From an uncultured Planctomycetota bacterium (GTDB taxonomy: Bacteria; Planctomycetota; Planctomycetia; Pirellulales; Thermoguttaceae): a stretch of DNA of 64,000 nucleotides. Of the stretch, positions 9,696-17,147 are shown piece after piece; within the stretch, counting starts at the first letter, position 1; every line of letters starts with the position of its first letter. The stretch spans positions 1 to 64,000 of the forward strand of contig ONJR01000035.1 in NCBI GenBank assembly GCA_900318195.1, given 5' to 3'. The notes beneath the pieces were generated by a model. The model was not told the DNA's origin. It searched no databases and saw only the letters and a list, made by a program, of their open reading frames with translations. The position numbers and the translations under genes were made by a program.

Positions 9696-9735
9696 AAAAA
9701 AAAGGACGCGTTGCAAGCATAACCTGCAACGCGTC
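9696..9735 (-). terminator. Attenuator (leader terminator) upstream of pheA
   Basis: On the minus strand a perfect 11-bp stem, GACGCGTTGCA pairing with TGCAACGCGTC around a 9-base loop (9705-9735), is followed by CC and eight T (9696-9703). It stands between the leader peptide stop (46 bases upstream) and the pheA start (40 bases downstream). It would therefore stop transcription before pheA unless overridden. Confidence 0.85.
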
Positions 9736-9781
9736 GATTAGCGATCCGCTTTACGTTTCGTTTTTGCATTACAAATTACGC

Positions 9782-9844
9782 TCATACCACGACAGACATG
9801 GTAAAGCTAAACCAAAAACGTTGCGCAAAGCTAAAGTATTTCAT
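9782..9844 (-). CDS. pheA leader peptide (Phe-rich, 20 residues)
   Basis: A short frame reading MKYFSFAQRFWFSF followed by TMSVVV and TGA. Five of the first 13 residues are Phe (all TTT), plus one Tyr and one Trp. A purine-rich AGAAGAG site lies just before the ATG. It sits between a promoter (9927-9956) and an intrinsic terminator (9696-9735) directly upstream of pheA. This is the layout of the enterobacterial pheL leader (established: ribosome stalling at Phe codons prevents terminator folding), although sequence is not otherwise like pheL. Segments inside the frame (CGTTTTTG, GCTTTAC) are complementary to segments after the stop (CAAAAACG, GTAAAGC), giving mutually exclusive pairings. Function is inferred. 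Confidence 0.72.
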   Translation of the reverse strand: MKYFSFAQRFWFSFTMSVVV

Positions 9845-9926
9845 TTTTCTCTTCTACTGAATCTGATGAATTCAAGTCCGACGTCCGTTACCGACGTGAT
9901 CGCGTGAATTAGCTCCACGTCAACCT

Positions 9927-9956
9927 ATAATGTATCGAGAAACAAAAATTCGTCAA
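9927..9956 (-). promoter_or_regulatory. Promoter of the pheA leader transcript
   Basis: On the minus strand, -35 TTGACG (9951-9956) and -10 CATTAT (9927-9932) are separated by 18 bases. Transcription would begin near 9920, about 75 bases before the leader peptide start and about 265 bases before pheA. Confidence 0.55.
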
Positions 9957-10002
9957 CGCCAGCCTAGGTTTTTTTCTCTTAAAAAATTTCGTTCCTTGAA
10001 AT

Positions 10003-11046
10003 CTATTGTCCTTCAGACCTGCGCGCTCTCAAATGTAGATTCTTTATTTCAAGGGTCGACTCGTACACCCCCGGAGTCTCCCAGCCGAAATTGAAGTGCG
10101 CGATCACAAAATCGTCGGGTTCTGAATGAGTCAGTAGTCCCCTCTTCTGAGCCGCCGCCAGCGCCTCAGGGAGATAGCGCTTCAAATCGAATTCTATATG
10201 CGCCCAATCGCCGGAATAAGGATTAACGCCTCCCAAAATCGTATCAATCGTTTTCTGATCGCCAAGGCGATAGATCAACTTTCCGGTTCCAATCGTCTTG
10301 GGATCGCCGTCCAGCGCTACGTAGGAACTCTGAACTTCATAACGATCGTCGAAGAAGGAGACGCCAAACCATATATAGTCGTCCAAGTCTTCCGAGCCAG
10401 GCTTACCGTTCGGAATCGCAAAGTAGACTGACGCCTGAGTCGCATGAATGTTGGAATCATAGCTCTCGACCGATTGCAAACGCTTCCAATCGGCAACTCG
10501 CGCGTCGCAAGAGAAAATCAACGAGTCGACGTCCTTAAATGCGACGCGATTCTGTTTAGGAAAATCGTACGTTAGCAAAAGGTGAATCCACGGTTCGTTA
10601 GCGCGCCTCGGCGACGCGTACTCTTGATCTGTGGAAACGCGCAACGTCAAAACGTTTTCGCCTAAAACGTTTGTCGAAAGCGCTACGCGTTGACTCGGAG
10701 TCTCGACAAATCGCGCGGAGCCTTCCGACCGTACGTCGCAACGCGTCAAATCGTATTTCGAATTATGCTGCGCCAACCCCCACGCGGGAGCGCCGGACGC
10801 ATCGTCCTCGTCTTTCATTGGCTCGGTCAAATTAAGCGTTCCGAGCGCTCGGGGCTTCCTAGCAATATCGATTATCTTAAACCCGCGCTCAAAGCGCAAA
10901 TCGTCGAATAATTCACGATCTTCCTCGCTCTGCTTCTGAGCGTCGTGGTCGTTGTCAGCGCCCTGCGCAGAAGCAATGTAAAGAAACAACGTCGTCAAGG
11001 GTATTGCCAACGCTACGATCAACCAATAATTCCAACTTCTCTTCAC
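10003..11046 (-). CDS. Secreted protein of unknown function
   Basis: 347 residues starting at GTG with AAGGAG about 9 bases upstream. The N-terminus is a signal peptide or anchor (KRSWNYWLIVALAIPLTTLFLYIASAQGA). The mature part has many alternating hydrophobic strands and aromatic residues (DDYIWFGVSFFDDRYEVQSSY, SGDWAHIEFDLKRYLPEAL, FVIAHFNFGWETPGVYESTLEIKNLHLR). This would suit a beta-sandwich, perhaps carbohydrate-binding, but no catalytic motif is recognised and the family is unknown to me. It lies 33 bases downstream of an HtrA-like protease gene on the same strand, so the two are probably co-transcribed. It could be a protease substrate or partner in the periplasm, which is only inference. 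Confidence 0.7.
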   Translation of the reverse strand: MKRSWNYWLIVALAIPLTTLFLYIASAQGADNDHDAQKQSEEDRELFDDLRFERGFKIIDIARKPRALGTLNLTEPMKDEDDASGAPAWGLAQHNSKYDLTRCDVRSEGSARFVETPSQRVALSTNVLGENVLTLRVSTDQEYASPRRANEPWIHLLLTYDFPKQNRVAFKDVDSLIFSCDARVADWKRLQSVESYDSNIHATQASVYFAIPNGKPGSEDLDDYIWFGVSFFDDRYEVQSSYVALDGDPKTIGTGKLIYRLGDQKTIDTILGGVNPYSGDWAHIEFDLKRYLPEALAAAQKRGLLTHSEPDDFVIAHFNFGWETPGVYESTLEIKNLHLRARRSEGQ

Positions 11047-11079
11047 CGTTGCGCGCTCCTTTCACAAGCCTTAGCAAAC

Positions 11080-11982
11080 TTAGTGAGTCGCCTGACGCAA
11101 AATGCGGTCATAGGTTTCGCGCACGCGCTTACTAGGAAGAGCAAAGCTGATACCCTGATATTGACCGCCATAAATCGCCGTATTGATTCCGACCAATCGA
11201 CCTTGATCGTCGACGAGCGCGCCGCCGCTATTACCGGGGTTGACCGCCGCGTCCGTCTGCAGAAATTCCTGGCTAATAACGCCGCGCTCGTTGTATATAA
11301 AACGCTCTTTCGCGCTGACAATACCCTCGGTTACCGTCTTTGCTAGACCGTAGGGATTACCGAGCGCTAAGACAGGATCGCCTACTTCGAGCGCGTCGCT
11401 GTCGCCCCACTCGATCGGCGTCAACCCGGACGCTTCCAGCTTTAAGACGGCAAGATCCATCTCCTCGTCAAAACCAACCAGAAAGACGCCCTCCGAGATC
11501 GAACGACCGTCGCTCAGAACAATTTCTACTCCGTCGACTAAGCGTCCTTTTTCGCATATGACGTGAAAATTCGTTACGATAAGCCCCGACGCGTCGACAA
11601 TGACGCCGGAGCCTTGACCTTCGGCTATCGCCGTATCGCCCCACATTCCACGACGCACTGTGTTCGTCTTTATACCAACGACGCTCGATCCTACCAGCTT
11701 GACAACATACGGAATCCGCCCTTTATCGGCGGCGTCAGGATGATCTTTCAGGAAACTTTCAGCCGCGTCGCGCTTTGCTCGTTCTACTCCCCTTTGATGA
11801 GAATAGGCTATTCGCTCCGCCAAGGAGGGAAGCGCGACTATCGCGAGCAAAACGCATAAGCAAATGATCCACCAAGTCAGTCGCTTCGCCGCAAACTCGC
11901 GGCGTTGCTCTTCAATGAGCTTTTCAGCGTTACCGGCGTTCCCATTTGTGAAAACATATTCCGTTCCGTAATCTCTTTCCAT
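11080..11982 (-). CDS. Membrane-anchored trypsin-like serine protease (HtrA/DegP S1C family), no PDZ domain
   Basis: 300 residues from the ATG at 11982, which has AAGGAAG 6 bases upstream; a GTG two codons earlier is too close to that site. After a short cytoplasmic tail there is one transmembrane helix (about 35-53), then a trypsin fold. The catalytic triad is visible: His140 in TNFHVIC, Asp176 in EMDLAVLKL and Ser252 in NPGNSGGALVDD. The protein ends shortly after the last strand (GISFALPSKRVRETYDRIL), so the PDZ domains usual for DegP/DegS are missing. It would cleave misfolded or signalling proteins on the outer face of the inner membrane. It is followed closely by a secreted unknown. Confidence 0.88.
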   Translation of the reverse strand: MERDYGTEYVFTNGNAGNAEKLIEEQRREFAAKRLTWWIICLCVLLAIVALPSLAERIAYSHQRGVERAKRDAAESFLKDHPDAADKGRIPYVVKLVGSSVVGIKTNTVRRGMWGDTAIAEGQGSGVIVDASGLIVTNFHVICEKGRLVDGVEIVLSDGRSISEGVFLVGFDEEMDLAVLKLEASGLTPIEWGDSDALEVGDPVLALGNPYGLAKTVTEGIVSAKERFIYNERGVISQEFLQTDAAVNPGNSGGALVDDQGRLVGINTAIYGGQYQGISFALPSKRVRETYDRILRQATH

Positions 11983-12060
11983 TATCACTTCCTTAATAAC
12001 GCCGCTCTACGAGGCGCGACAAATGCAACTGAATTATACGTTGTTGAAAGACGCGCTCCT

Positions 12061-12999
12061 TTACCGTCCGTCGGAATTGTCCGTCTTGATCGCGTCGGTT
12101 TTGCGCGTGAGGATGAGCAAGACGCGAGTGCCAATTGGTGGAATTTTCTCGGTATTTGGCGTGTAAAACAGATTCGAGTAATCGCTGGGACTTTCAAATG
12201 GAACGTCCAAAACAGAGCCGGGAAAATTTGAGACGCCAAAAACTTCGCCCGTTACGTTAGCCAAGTAATATCTTTTACCGTCCGGATCGACGCCAAAAAG
12301 TCCACCGGTGAAAACCCAGTCGGCGCGCATCGTCTCTTTCGATTCATTTTCCGATATTAGCTCCTGAGCGCGAATCTTGCGTTTAACGCCCGAACGCTCG
12401 TCGAACCAACGCACCTCGATCTCTATCGCGTCTCCAGTGGGCGGCACAAACACTGGATCAAATTTCGCCGGCGTGCCCTGCTTGGCGCCGATCGCAAGGA
12501 GCGCTGCGTGAATCAGGTGCGGAGGCGTGTCGAGCGCTATAATAGACTCGTAATCCTTCGTATTGCGTTTACAGGCAAAAAACTCGAGCGCGCCCTCGCG
12601 TAGACATATCTCGCCTCCCAATGCGACACGTTTACGATCAGAAGAACACCATATTGGCGACGTCTTATCGAGTTTCTTGAGCTTGTCCGGCTCGTCGTCC
12701 AATTGCGCGTAATCGAAAGGCGGACGCTCCGTCGACTCGGAGGGAGGGTTTGAAGTCGGCAATTCAGAATCACCGGCTACCGCTTTCGGAACAACGCTTG
12801 TAACATTCGGCGCAGGATCGATCGCGTCAAGTCCGCGTTCAGCCGGAACCGCAGAGTCATCGCCGTCCTGCCGCAAAACGACGGTAAAATTGCGCGTATC
12901 CGCGAACGCGCTCGGCACGAACGAGCCAATCGTGAGTAGCGTCAGAATCAGGAGAGTTCTTATTATCCTTGTCACTTTTGTAGCCGATCCACTATCCAA
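12061..12999 (-). CDS. Secreted YdjY-domain protein
   Basis: 312 residues, with a signal peptide (RTLLILTLLTIGSFVPSAFA). The open frame begins at TTG (12999); a GTG at 12975 just before the hydrophobic segment is an alternative, and neither has a strong ribosome site. After a Pro/Asp-rich linker the C-terminal half (about 130-290) has the YdjY-type pattern: EICLREGALEFFACKRNTKD, DTPPHLIHAALLAIGAKQGTP, VPPTGDAIEIEVRWFDERSG, ADWVFTGGLF, YYLANVTGEVFGVSNFPGSV. The biochemical role of this domain, common in planctomycetes, is not known to me. It is probably periplasmic. Confidence 0.75.
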   Translation of the reverse strand: MDSGSATKVTRIIRTLLILTLLTIGSFVPSAFADTRNFTVVLRQDGDDSAVPAERGLDAIDPAPNVTSVVPKAVAGDSELPTSNPPSESTERPPFDYAQLDDEPDKLKKLDKTSPIWCSSDRKRVALGGEICLREGALEFFACKRNTKDYESIIALDTPPHLIHAALLAIGAKQGTPAKFDPVFVPPTGDAIEIEVRWFDERSGVKRKIRAQELISENESKETMRADWVFTGGLFGVDPDGKRYYLANVTGEVFGVSNFPGSVLDVPFESPSDYSNLFYTPNTEKIPPIGTRVLLILTRKTDAIKTDNSDGR

Positions 13000-13067
13000 G
13001 ACGTTAATACTATAGCTATAGCGCTACGCGCATAACGACGAACGCCTAACACATCCAATATGCGTTA

Positions 13068-14825
13068 TTATATCATGATTGCAATTACGTCGAGAACCCC
13101 CAGTAGTCGTGAAACATGATCGCTCGTTTCCTCGTCGTCGGTTCCCATTCTCTTCCTGTTGAGATAAGACAGATAGATCCCGCGAACACGCAGAATGAAA
13201 TCGTCGTCCTGAGACGCGCGAAGCTCATTCCAGAACGCGGTCAAGTCGTCCTTTGCGCCTCCGTCGCGAGCAATAACGCGCGAAACAAGCGTGTCGAGCT
13301 TGCGAAGAAGAACGTCTCGTTCAGGAAATTCTCCTGTCAACAATGCAAAAGGCGCAAGATTCAAGCCCACAATACGCGGCGTCGACTCAGACTCGACTTG
13401 ATTAGAGCCGCCTGACGTCTGTCCGCGAGGCGTCAAAAGGGACGACAGTCCTTGAGCGTCGCGCTCGATCTGGCGTTGAATCTCGTCAGCAGAGACGCTC
13501 GTCGTCGGGACGACGTTCTTTTGGCCTATCGACGCGTCTTCCTGCTCGTCCTGTCGGTTTGATTCGTTAGAAGTCGTTTGAACTTCCTCGTCGGAAGGCT
13601 CTGATGGGTTGGGATAGACTATAATTATCCTAATATCGTTGGCGTCTGAAGAACGTAAAACTTTCCATCCGTCCTGCGTAGCCTGGGACTCCTCCAGAAA
13701 ATCCGTATAGTCGTCTGGCAACCCTTCTTTCCATTCCTCTCCGTCTTTCTCACGTTCAAAGTCGTTCCACGGCGTGTCGAGAGTAAATTCGTCGTCATTA
13801 TCGTCTCCCACTTCCAAATCCGCCGCTTCGTCCTGCTGCGTCCGGTCAAAGACGTCGCCATAGAAATCTTCCATGTTGATCGCTTCAAACTGATTACTGT
13901 AATCCTGCAACCAACGCCGTCCCAGTTCAACAACCTCCTCGTTCGTCATTATGGGATACGGCTCGTCGGAACGCGCCTGCGCGTAGGCGACAAATTCCTC
14001 GCTTAGACGAAGCGCAAAACGTTCTAGTTCGTCCGACAATAATACTCTCTCGATAAGGGCGCCCCAAGCGTTTTCCGGTGGGTAATCGCCGCCATGAGCC
14101 GTCGTGTCGCGAACGTCTATAAAGGAGTCCGCCTCAACCGAAAACACGCACTGCGACTCAAGTCGACGTGGTATTGTCGCGCCTACTAATCTCATATTCG
14201 GTTCGTTTCGGAACCGCATTCCAACGGCAAAAGTCAGCGCGCGGCGAGCATGGAGAGGAAGAAGACTGAAAACGCAGCCGAGAAGGAAGTAAGCGTTGTA
14301 ATTAGCGACGAAAAACGTCTGTCGGTTCTCTAAGACCGCTTGTGTCAGCGCGACAAGCGACCGCGCGCCAACATGCCTCATTGCAAGACGCAGATCGCTT
14401 ACTTTGACGCTCGCTCCACCCTCAATCAACGGAAAACTCAACAGCGTCTTGCCAGGCGAGTACAAGGCAAAACGCATGGTATTGAGCGCCAGGTGAATGA
14501 TCGTCGACGGGTTCGCGCCGGCGTGATAAAATGTCTCGGGCGTAATAACAAGACACTGAAAATACAGTTCGTCCACAGACCTCTCCGCATTGCGCCTCGG
14601 TGTAATACGACCAATAGCGGCTCGCTCGGAGGGAAGCGTAAAACTGAATATATTATTGGCGTCAAATCGGCGGTTCAGTAATTCCACGCGCGCGGCGTAA
14701 TCCAGCATAGCCTCCAAGTCGGCTTCATTAACCCCTGACGTCGCGTCTATCAGCTCGACTTCATTCGATTCAGCGCCAAGCCGCACAGAAGCAACCGTCT
14801 GATCGACAAGATACGAGGAATTCAT
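13068..14825 (-). CDS. Large protein of unknown function, possibly GAP1 (GTPase-associated protein 1) N-terminal-like
   Basis: 585 residues from the ATG at 14825, which has AGGAG 7 bases upstream; the in-frame extension to 14879 is rejected. The first 260 residues are globular (FSFTLPSERAAIGRITPRR, LYFQCLVITPETFY, YFLLGCVFSLLPLHARRAL), weakly recalling the GAP1-N2/GAP1-M domains of bacterial GTPase-associated proteins. The middle (about 320-500) is a low-complexity Asp/Glu/Ser/Gln linker, and a small helical C-terminal domain follows (LLRKLDTLVSRVIARDGGAKD). No signal peptide or membrane segment is seen, so it is cytoplasmic. No GTPase gene is adjacent, which weakens the GAP1 reading. Confidence 0.65.
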   Translation of the reverse strand: MNSSYLVDQTVASVRLGAESNEVELIDATSGVNEADLEAMLDYAARVELLNRRFDANNIFSFTLPSERAAIGRITPRRNAERSVDELYFQCLVITPETFYHAGANPSTIIHLALNTMRFALYSPGKTLLSFPLIEGGASVKVSDLRLAMRHVGARSLVALTQAVLENRQTFFVANYNAYFLLGCVFSLLPLHARRALTFAVGMRFRNEPNMRLVGATIPRRLESQCVFSVEADSFIDVRDTTAHGGDYPPENAWGALIERVLLSDELERFALRLSEEFVAYAQARSDEPYPIMTNEEVVELGRRWLQDYSNQFEAINMEDFYGDVFDRTQQDEAADLEVGDDNDDEFTLDTPWNDFEREKDGEEWKEGLPDDYTDFLEESQATQDGWKVLRSSDANDIRIIIVYPNPSEPSDEEVQTTSNESNRQDEQEDASIGQKNVVPTTSVSADEIQRQIERDAQGLSSLLTPRGQTSGGSNQVESESTPRIVGLNLAPFALLTGEFPERDVLLRKLDTLVSRVIARDGGAKDDLTAFWNELRASQDDDFILRVRGIYLSYLNRKRMGTDDEETSDHVSRLLGVLDVIAIMI

Positions 14826-15603
14826 TTGCGTTCTCCTACGTTCCGCGCGCCAAACACACCTTCGCGCGCCACATTTCATAGCTACGCCGACACACGGTCG
14901 TATGTCGAAGCAACCTTATCCAATATACCTATTTTACTAAAATCTTTCTCGCTTTCCATATGTGAGGCGTTCATCTTAAGATTTTCCTGTGGAAATTACC
15001 GATCATTCCCTCATTTTCCTCATAACCTCCGCATACGGAGTATGCCCAATATATACGTTACATCGTTCCAATTCCCAAAAACCGATTAAAGTTGATTGTC
15101 AGAACTAACCGATATTTCGTTTGCAAAGGCGCTAGCGGAATTCCTCGGAGCCGCTAAACGCTAGCGCAAGGGAGTTCGTCGCCTACGCGGCGTCGTTACC
15201 GTTGAGAAGCTGCGCCCCAGACGGCGCTATGCGTACATCGCAAGCGTCTCAAAGAAAATTTCCGACATCTTTTTTGTTTTCGTTTATGTCGCACAGTCGA
15301 AATAACCGACAATCAAAAAGTCAACGGAAATAATTCCAACGCGCGCCGTCGTTGCGAACAACAGTTCGCGCGTGCAAGAGCGTCGTGAGCGTTGTAATAA
15401 CGTGAACGCTCGTGAAATTATGATTACATCGAGCGTCGCTTCCTTATAAATACGACATTATTTTTCGTTAGCCTCAAATCAACACCGTTGATCTGCGCGC
15501 CGCGAAGGAGAGTAGCGCGCTAATCGACGTAGGCATAAGTTTCCGCACAGGAGCGGAAGCTTCGTTGGATAACCATTGCGTATTATTTATCGGAGAGCCT
15601 GAA
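14826..15603. other. Long intergenic region between divergent genes
   Basis: About 780 bases with no convincing coding frame. It contains a 9-bp perfect inverted repeat, GCGCTAGCG/CGCTAGCGC (15129-15137 and 15159-15167, 21-base loop), not followed by a T-run. AT-rich stretches near 14930 and 15450 probably hold the promoters of the flanking divergent genes, but I cannot fix their elements. Confidence 0.5.
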
Positions 15604-16176
15604 ATGAAGGTTTTTACAACTGGCCAGGTCGCTAAGATCTGTAAAGTCGCCCCTCGAACTGTTAGCAAGTGGTTCGATTCCGGTCGGCTCAAGGGATATC
15701 GTATCCCGGGTTCGCAAGATCGCCGAATCCCTCGCGAGTGTCTGATCAAGTTCCTTAAGGAGCATGGCATGCCTCTAGGCGAGTTGGTCGACGAAACCTT
15801 GGCCAAAGTCTTGATCGTCGCGCAAGACCAAGTTTTGATCGAAAGCGTCAAACGCGAATTGCCGATCGACAAGGCGTTCCGCGTTGCCGTCGCTTCCAGT
15901 GGTTTTGACGCAGGAATTCAAGCGGAAAGCTTCCATCCCGACTGCATTATCGTCGACTTTTCAATCGGTCGTTCTGAAGCCGTGCAGATTTGTCAAAATC
16001 TACGACACAACCCAGAATTCGCCGACGTCATCCTGATCGCGCTTCTGCCAGACGACGGTAGCAACGTTAGCTTTGACCGCTCATGCATCAACGAAACATT
16101 CCGCAAACCGTTCGACTCGGCGTTGCTCGCTGAACGTCTGAAATCGCTTGTCGGTTCGAAAAAAGAGCTCGTTTGA
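15604..16176 (+). CDS. Response-regulator-like protein: N-terminal excisionase/MerR-type HTH fused to REC domain
   Basis: 190 residues from the ATG at 15604 (GGAG 8 bases upstream; an in-frame start at 15565 has none). Residues 1-55 match an excisionase-type winged helix-turn-helix (FTTGQVAKICKVAPRTVSKWFDSG then YRIPGSQDRRIP). Residues 68-185 form a receiver domain with the phospho-acceptor Asp118 in CIIVDFS and the conserved Lys168 in FRKPF. The switch Thr/Ser is replaced by Ala (LIALLPDD) and the acidic pair is reduced to one Asp (IVAQDQ). Phosphorylation-dependent switching may therefore be unusual. The order HTH-then-REC is the reverse of OmpR/NarL regulators. It likely binds DNA in the cytoplasm. 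No kinase gene is adjacent. Confidence 0.85.
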   Translation: MKVFTTGQVAKICKVAPRTVSKWFDSGRLKGYRIPGSQDRRIPRECLIKFLKEHGMPLGELVDETLAKVLIVAQDQVLIESVKRELPIDKAFRVAVASSGFDAGIQAESFHPDCIIVDFSIGRSEAVQICQNLRHNPEFADVILIALLPDDGSNVSFDRSCINETFRKPFDSALLAERLKSLVGSKKELV

Positions 16177-16281
16177 CGTCTTCGTCCGTAATCGGAATGG
16201 AAACGGATTGACATTCCTCGCTCTTCGTTCTTAGCTGACGCAGAGTTGTTATTCCGACGAAAACGAAAAATGAAATTAACT

Positions 16282-16313
16282 AAGCCGATCGGCGCGTCGC
16301 GTCGATCGGCTTT
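16282..16313 (+). terminator. Hairpin terminator after the HTH-REC gene
   Basis: AAGCCGATC and GATCGGCTT pair perfectly (9 bp) around a GC-rich 13-base loop, ending in TTT. It lies about 105 bases after the HTH-REC stop codon and before dtd. Confidence 0.6.
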
Positions 16314-16369
16314 ACTGTAATTGAACGCAAGAAACCGTGTTTACATGATGTTGCAAGAAAGGCGACGTT

Positions 16370-16843
16370 ATGAGAGCTTGTATTCAACGCACGCTCCAAG
16401 CAAGCGTGCAATTGCTCGACGAGGATAACCGCGTCGTTAGTCAGATTGGTCGAGGGTTACTTATCCTCCTTGGCGTGGGTCAGGAAGATAGCGAAGAAGA
16501 CGCGCGGCGTCTAGCTCAGAAGATTAGTAAATTACGAATCTTTGACGACGGCGCAGGTAAGATGAATCTAGACGTTCATGACGTAGGCGGCGAAATTCTC
16601 GTGGTGAGTCAGTTCACGCTCTACGCAAACAGCGTCAAAGGGAATCGTCCTAGCTTTACCGACGCCGCACCGCCAGACAAAGCCAAAGAGCTCTATCGTT
16701 CTTTTGTCTGCGAATTGGCAAGTTTGGGACTCAGCGTGAAAGAAGGCGTATTTCGCGCCAATATGGGCGTCGCTCTTGTCAATGACGGACCTGTTACAAT
16801 CTGGCTCGATACGGTCGACTTATTCGGCAATAAACGATCATAA
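16370..16843 (+). CDS. dtd: D-aminoacyl-tRNA deacylase
   Basis: 157 residues, slightly longer than the usual 145-150. It has the N-terminal MRACIQRTLQASV, the active-site motif SQFTLYA and the Gly-Pro motif NDGPVTIWLDT that closes the partner subunit's site. DTD is a cytoplasmic homodimer that hydrolyses D-amino acids (and Gly from tRNA-Ala) off tRNA, a translation proofreading step. An AAAGGCGACGTT stretch precedes the ATG. It stands alone between a terminator hairpin and a 300-base gap. Confidence 0.95.
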   Translation: MRACIQRTLQASVQLLDEDNRVVSQIGRGLLILLGVGQEDSEEDARRLAQKISKLRIFDDGAGKMNLDVHDVGGEILVVSQFTLYANSVKGNRPSFTDAAPPDKAKELYRSFVCELASLGLSVKEGVFRANMGVALVNDGPVTIWLDTVDLFGNKRS

Positions 16844-17147
16844 CGGGCTGAGAGCGCTCAACGAGTTAGTCGCTTGCGTTTCGTCGGCATATTAAGTCCT
16901 TTTTGTTGGAAAAACGCAACTTTTCATCGTCTCGCCCAATCCAAGACGGAGGGAGTCGTCTCGTTGTCGACAAAAAACAAAAAACTCGCGTCCTCTCGGT
17001 ACCGTGTTTAGCCTAATTGCGTATAATAAACGGGTGAGCGCACAGCGTTTTTAGTCGTCACATTTAACGCGTTAGTCCGGGCGCGCATGAACCGATTCAT
17101 GGGTAGCGCGTACAATTGGAGCCGTTTTGAAGGCAAAGGAGAAAAGA
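16844..17147 (+). promoter_or_regulatory. Intergenic region with -10 element for the Pmp-repeat protein gene
   Basis: About 300 bases without a gene. A consensus TATAAT at 17022-17027 (context GCGTATAATAAACG) suits a -10 element about 115 bases before the downstream ATG; the -35 is poor. AT-rich runs (ACAAAAAACAAAAAAC) lie just upstream. Confidence 0.45.

Noticed and set aside
14826-15089. 87-codon plus-strand frame in the long gap
   Set aside because: Lies over the ribosome site of the divergent gene and has Arg/Phe/Ser-rich noise composition.
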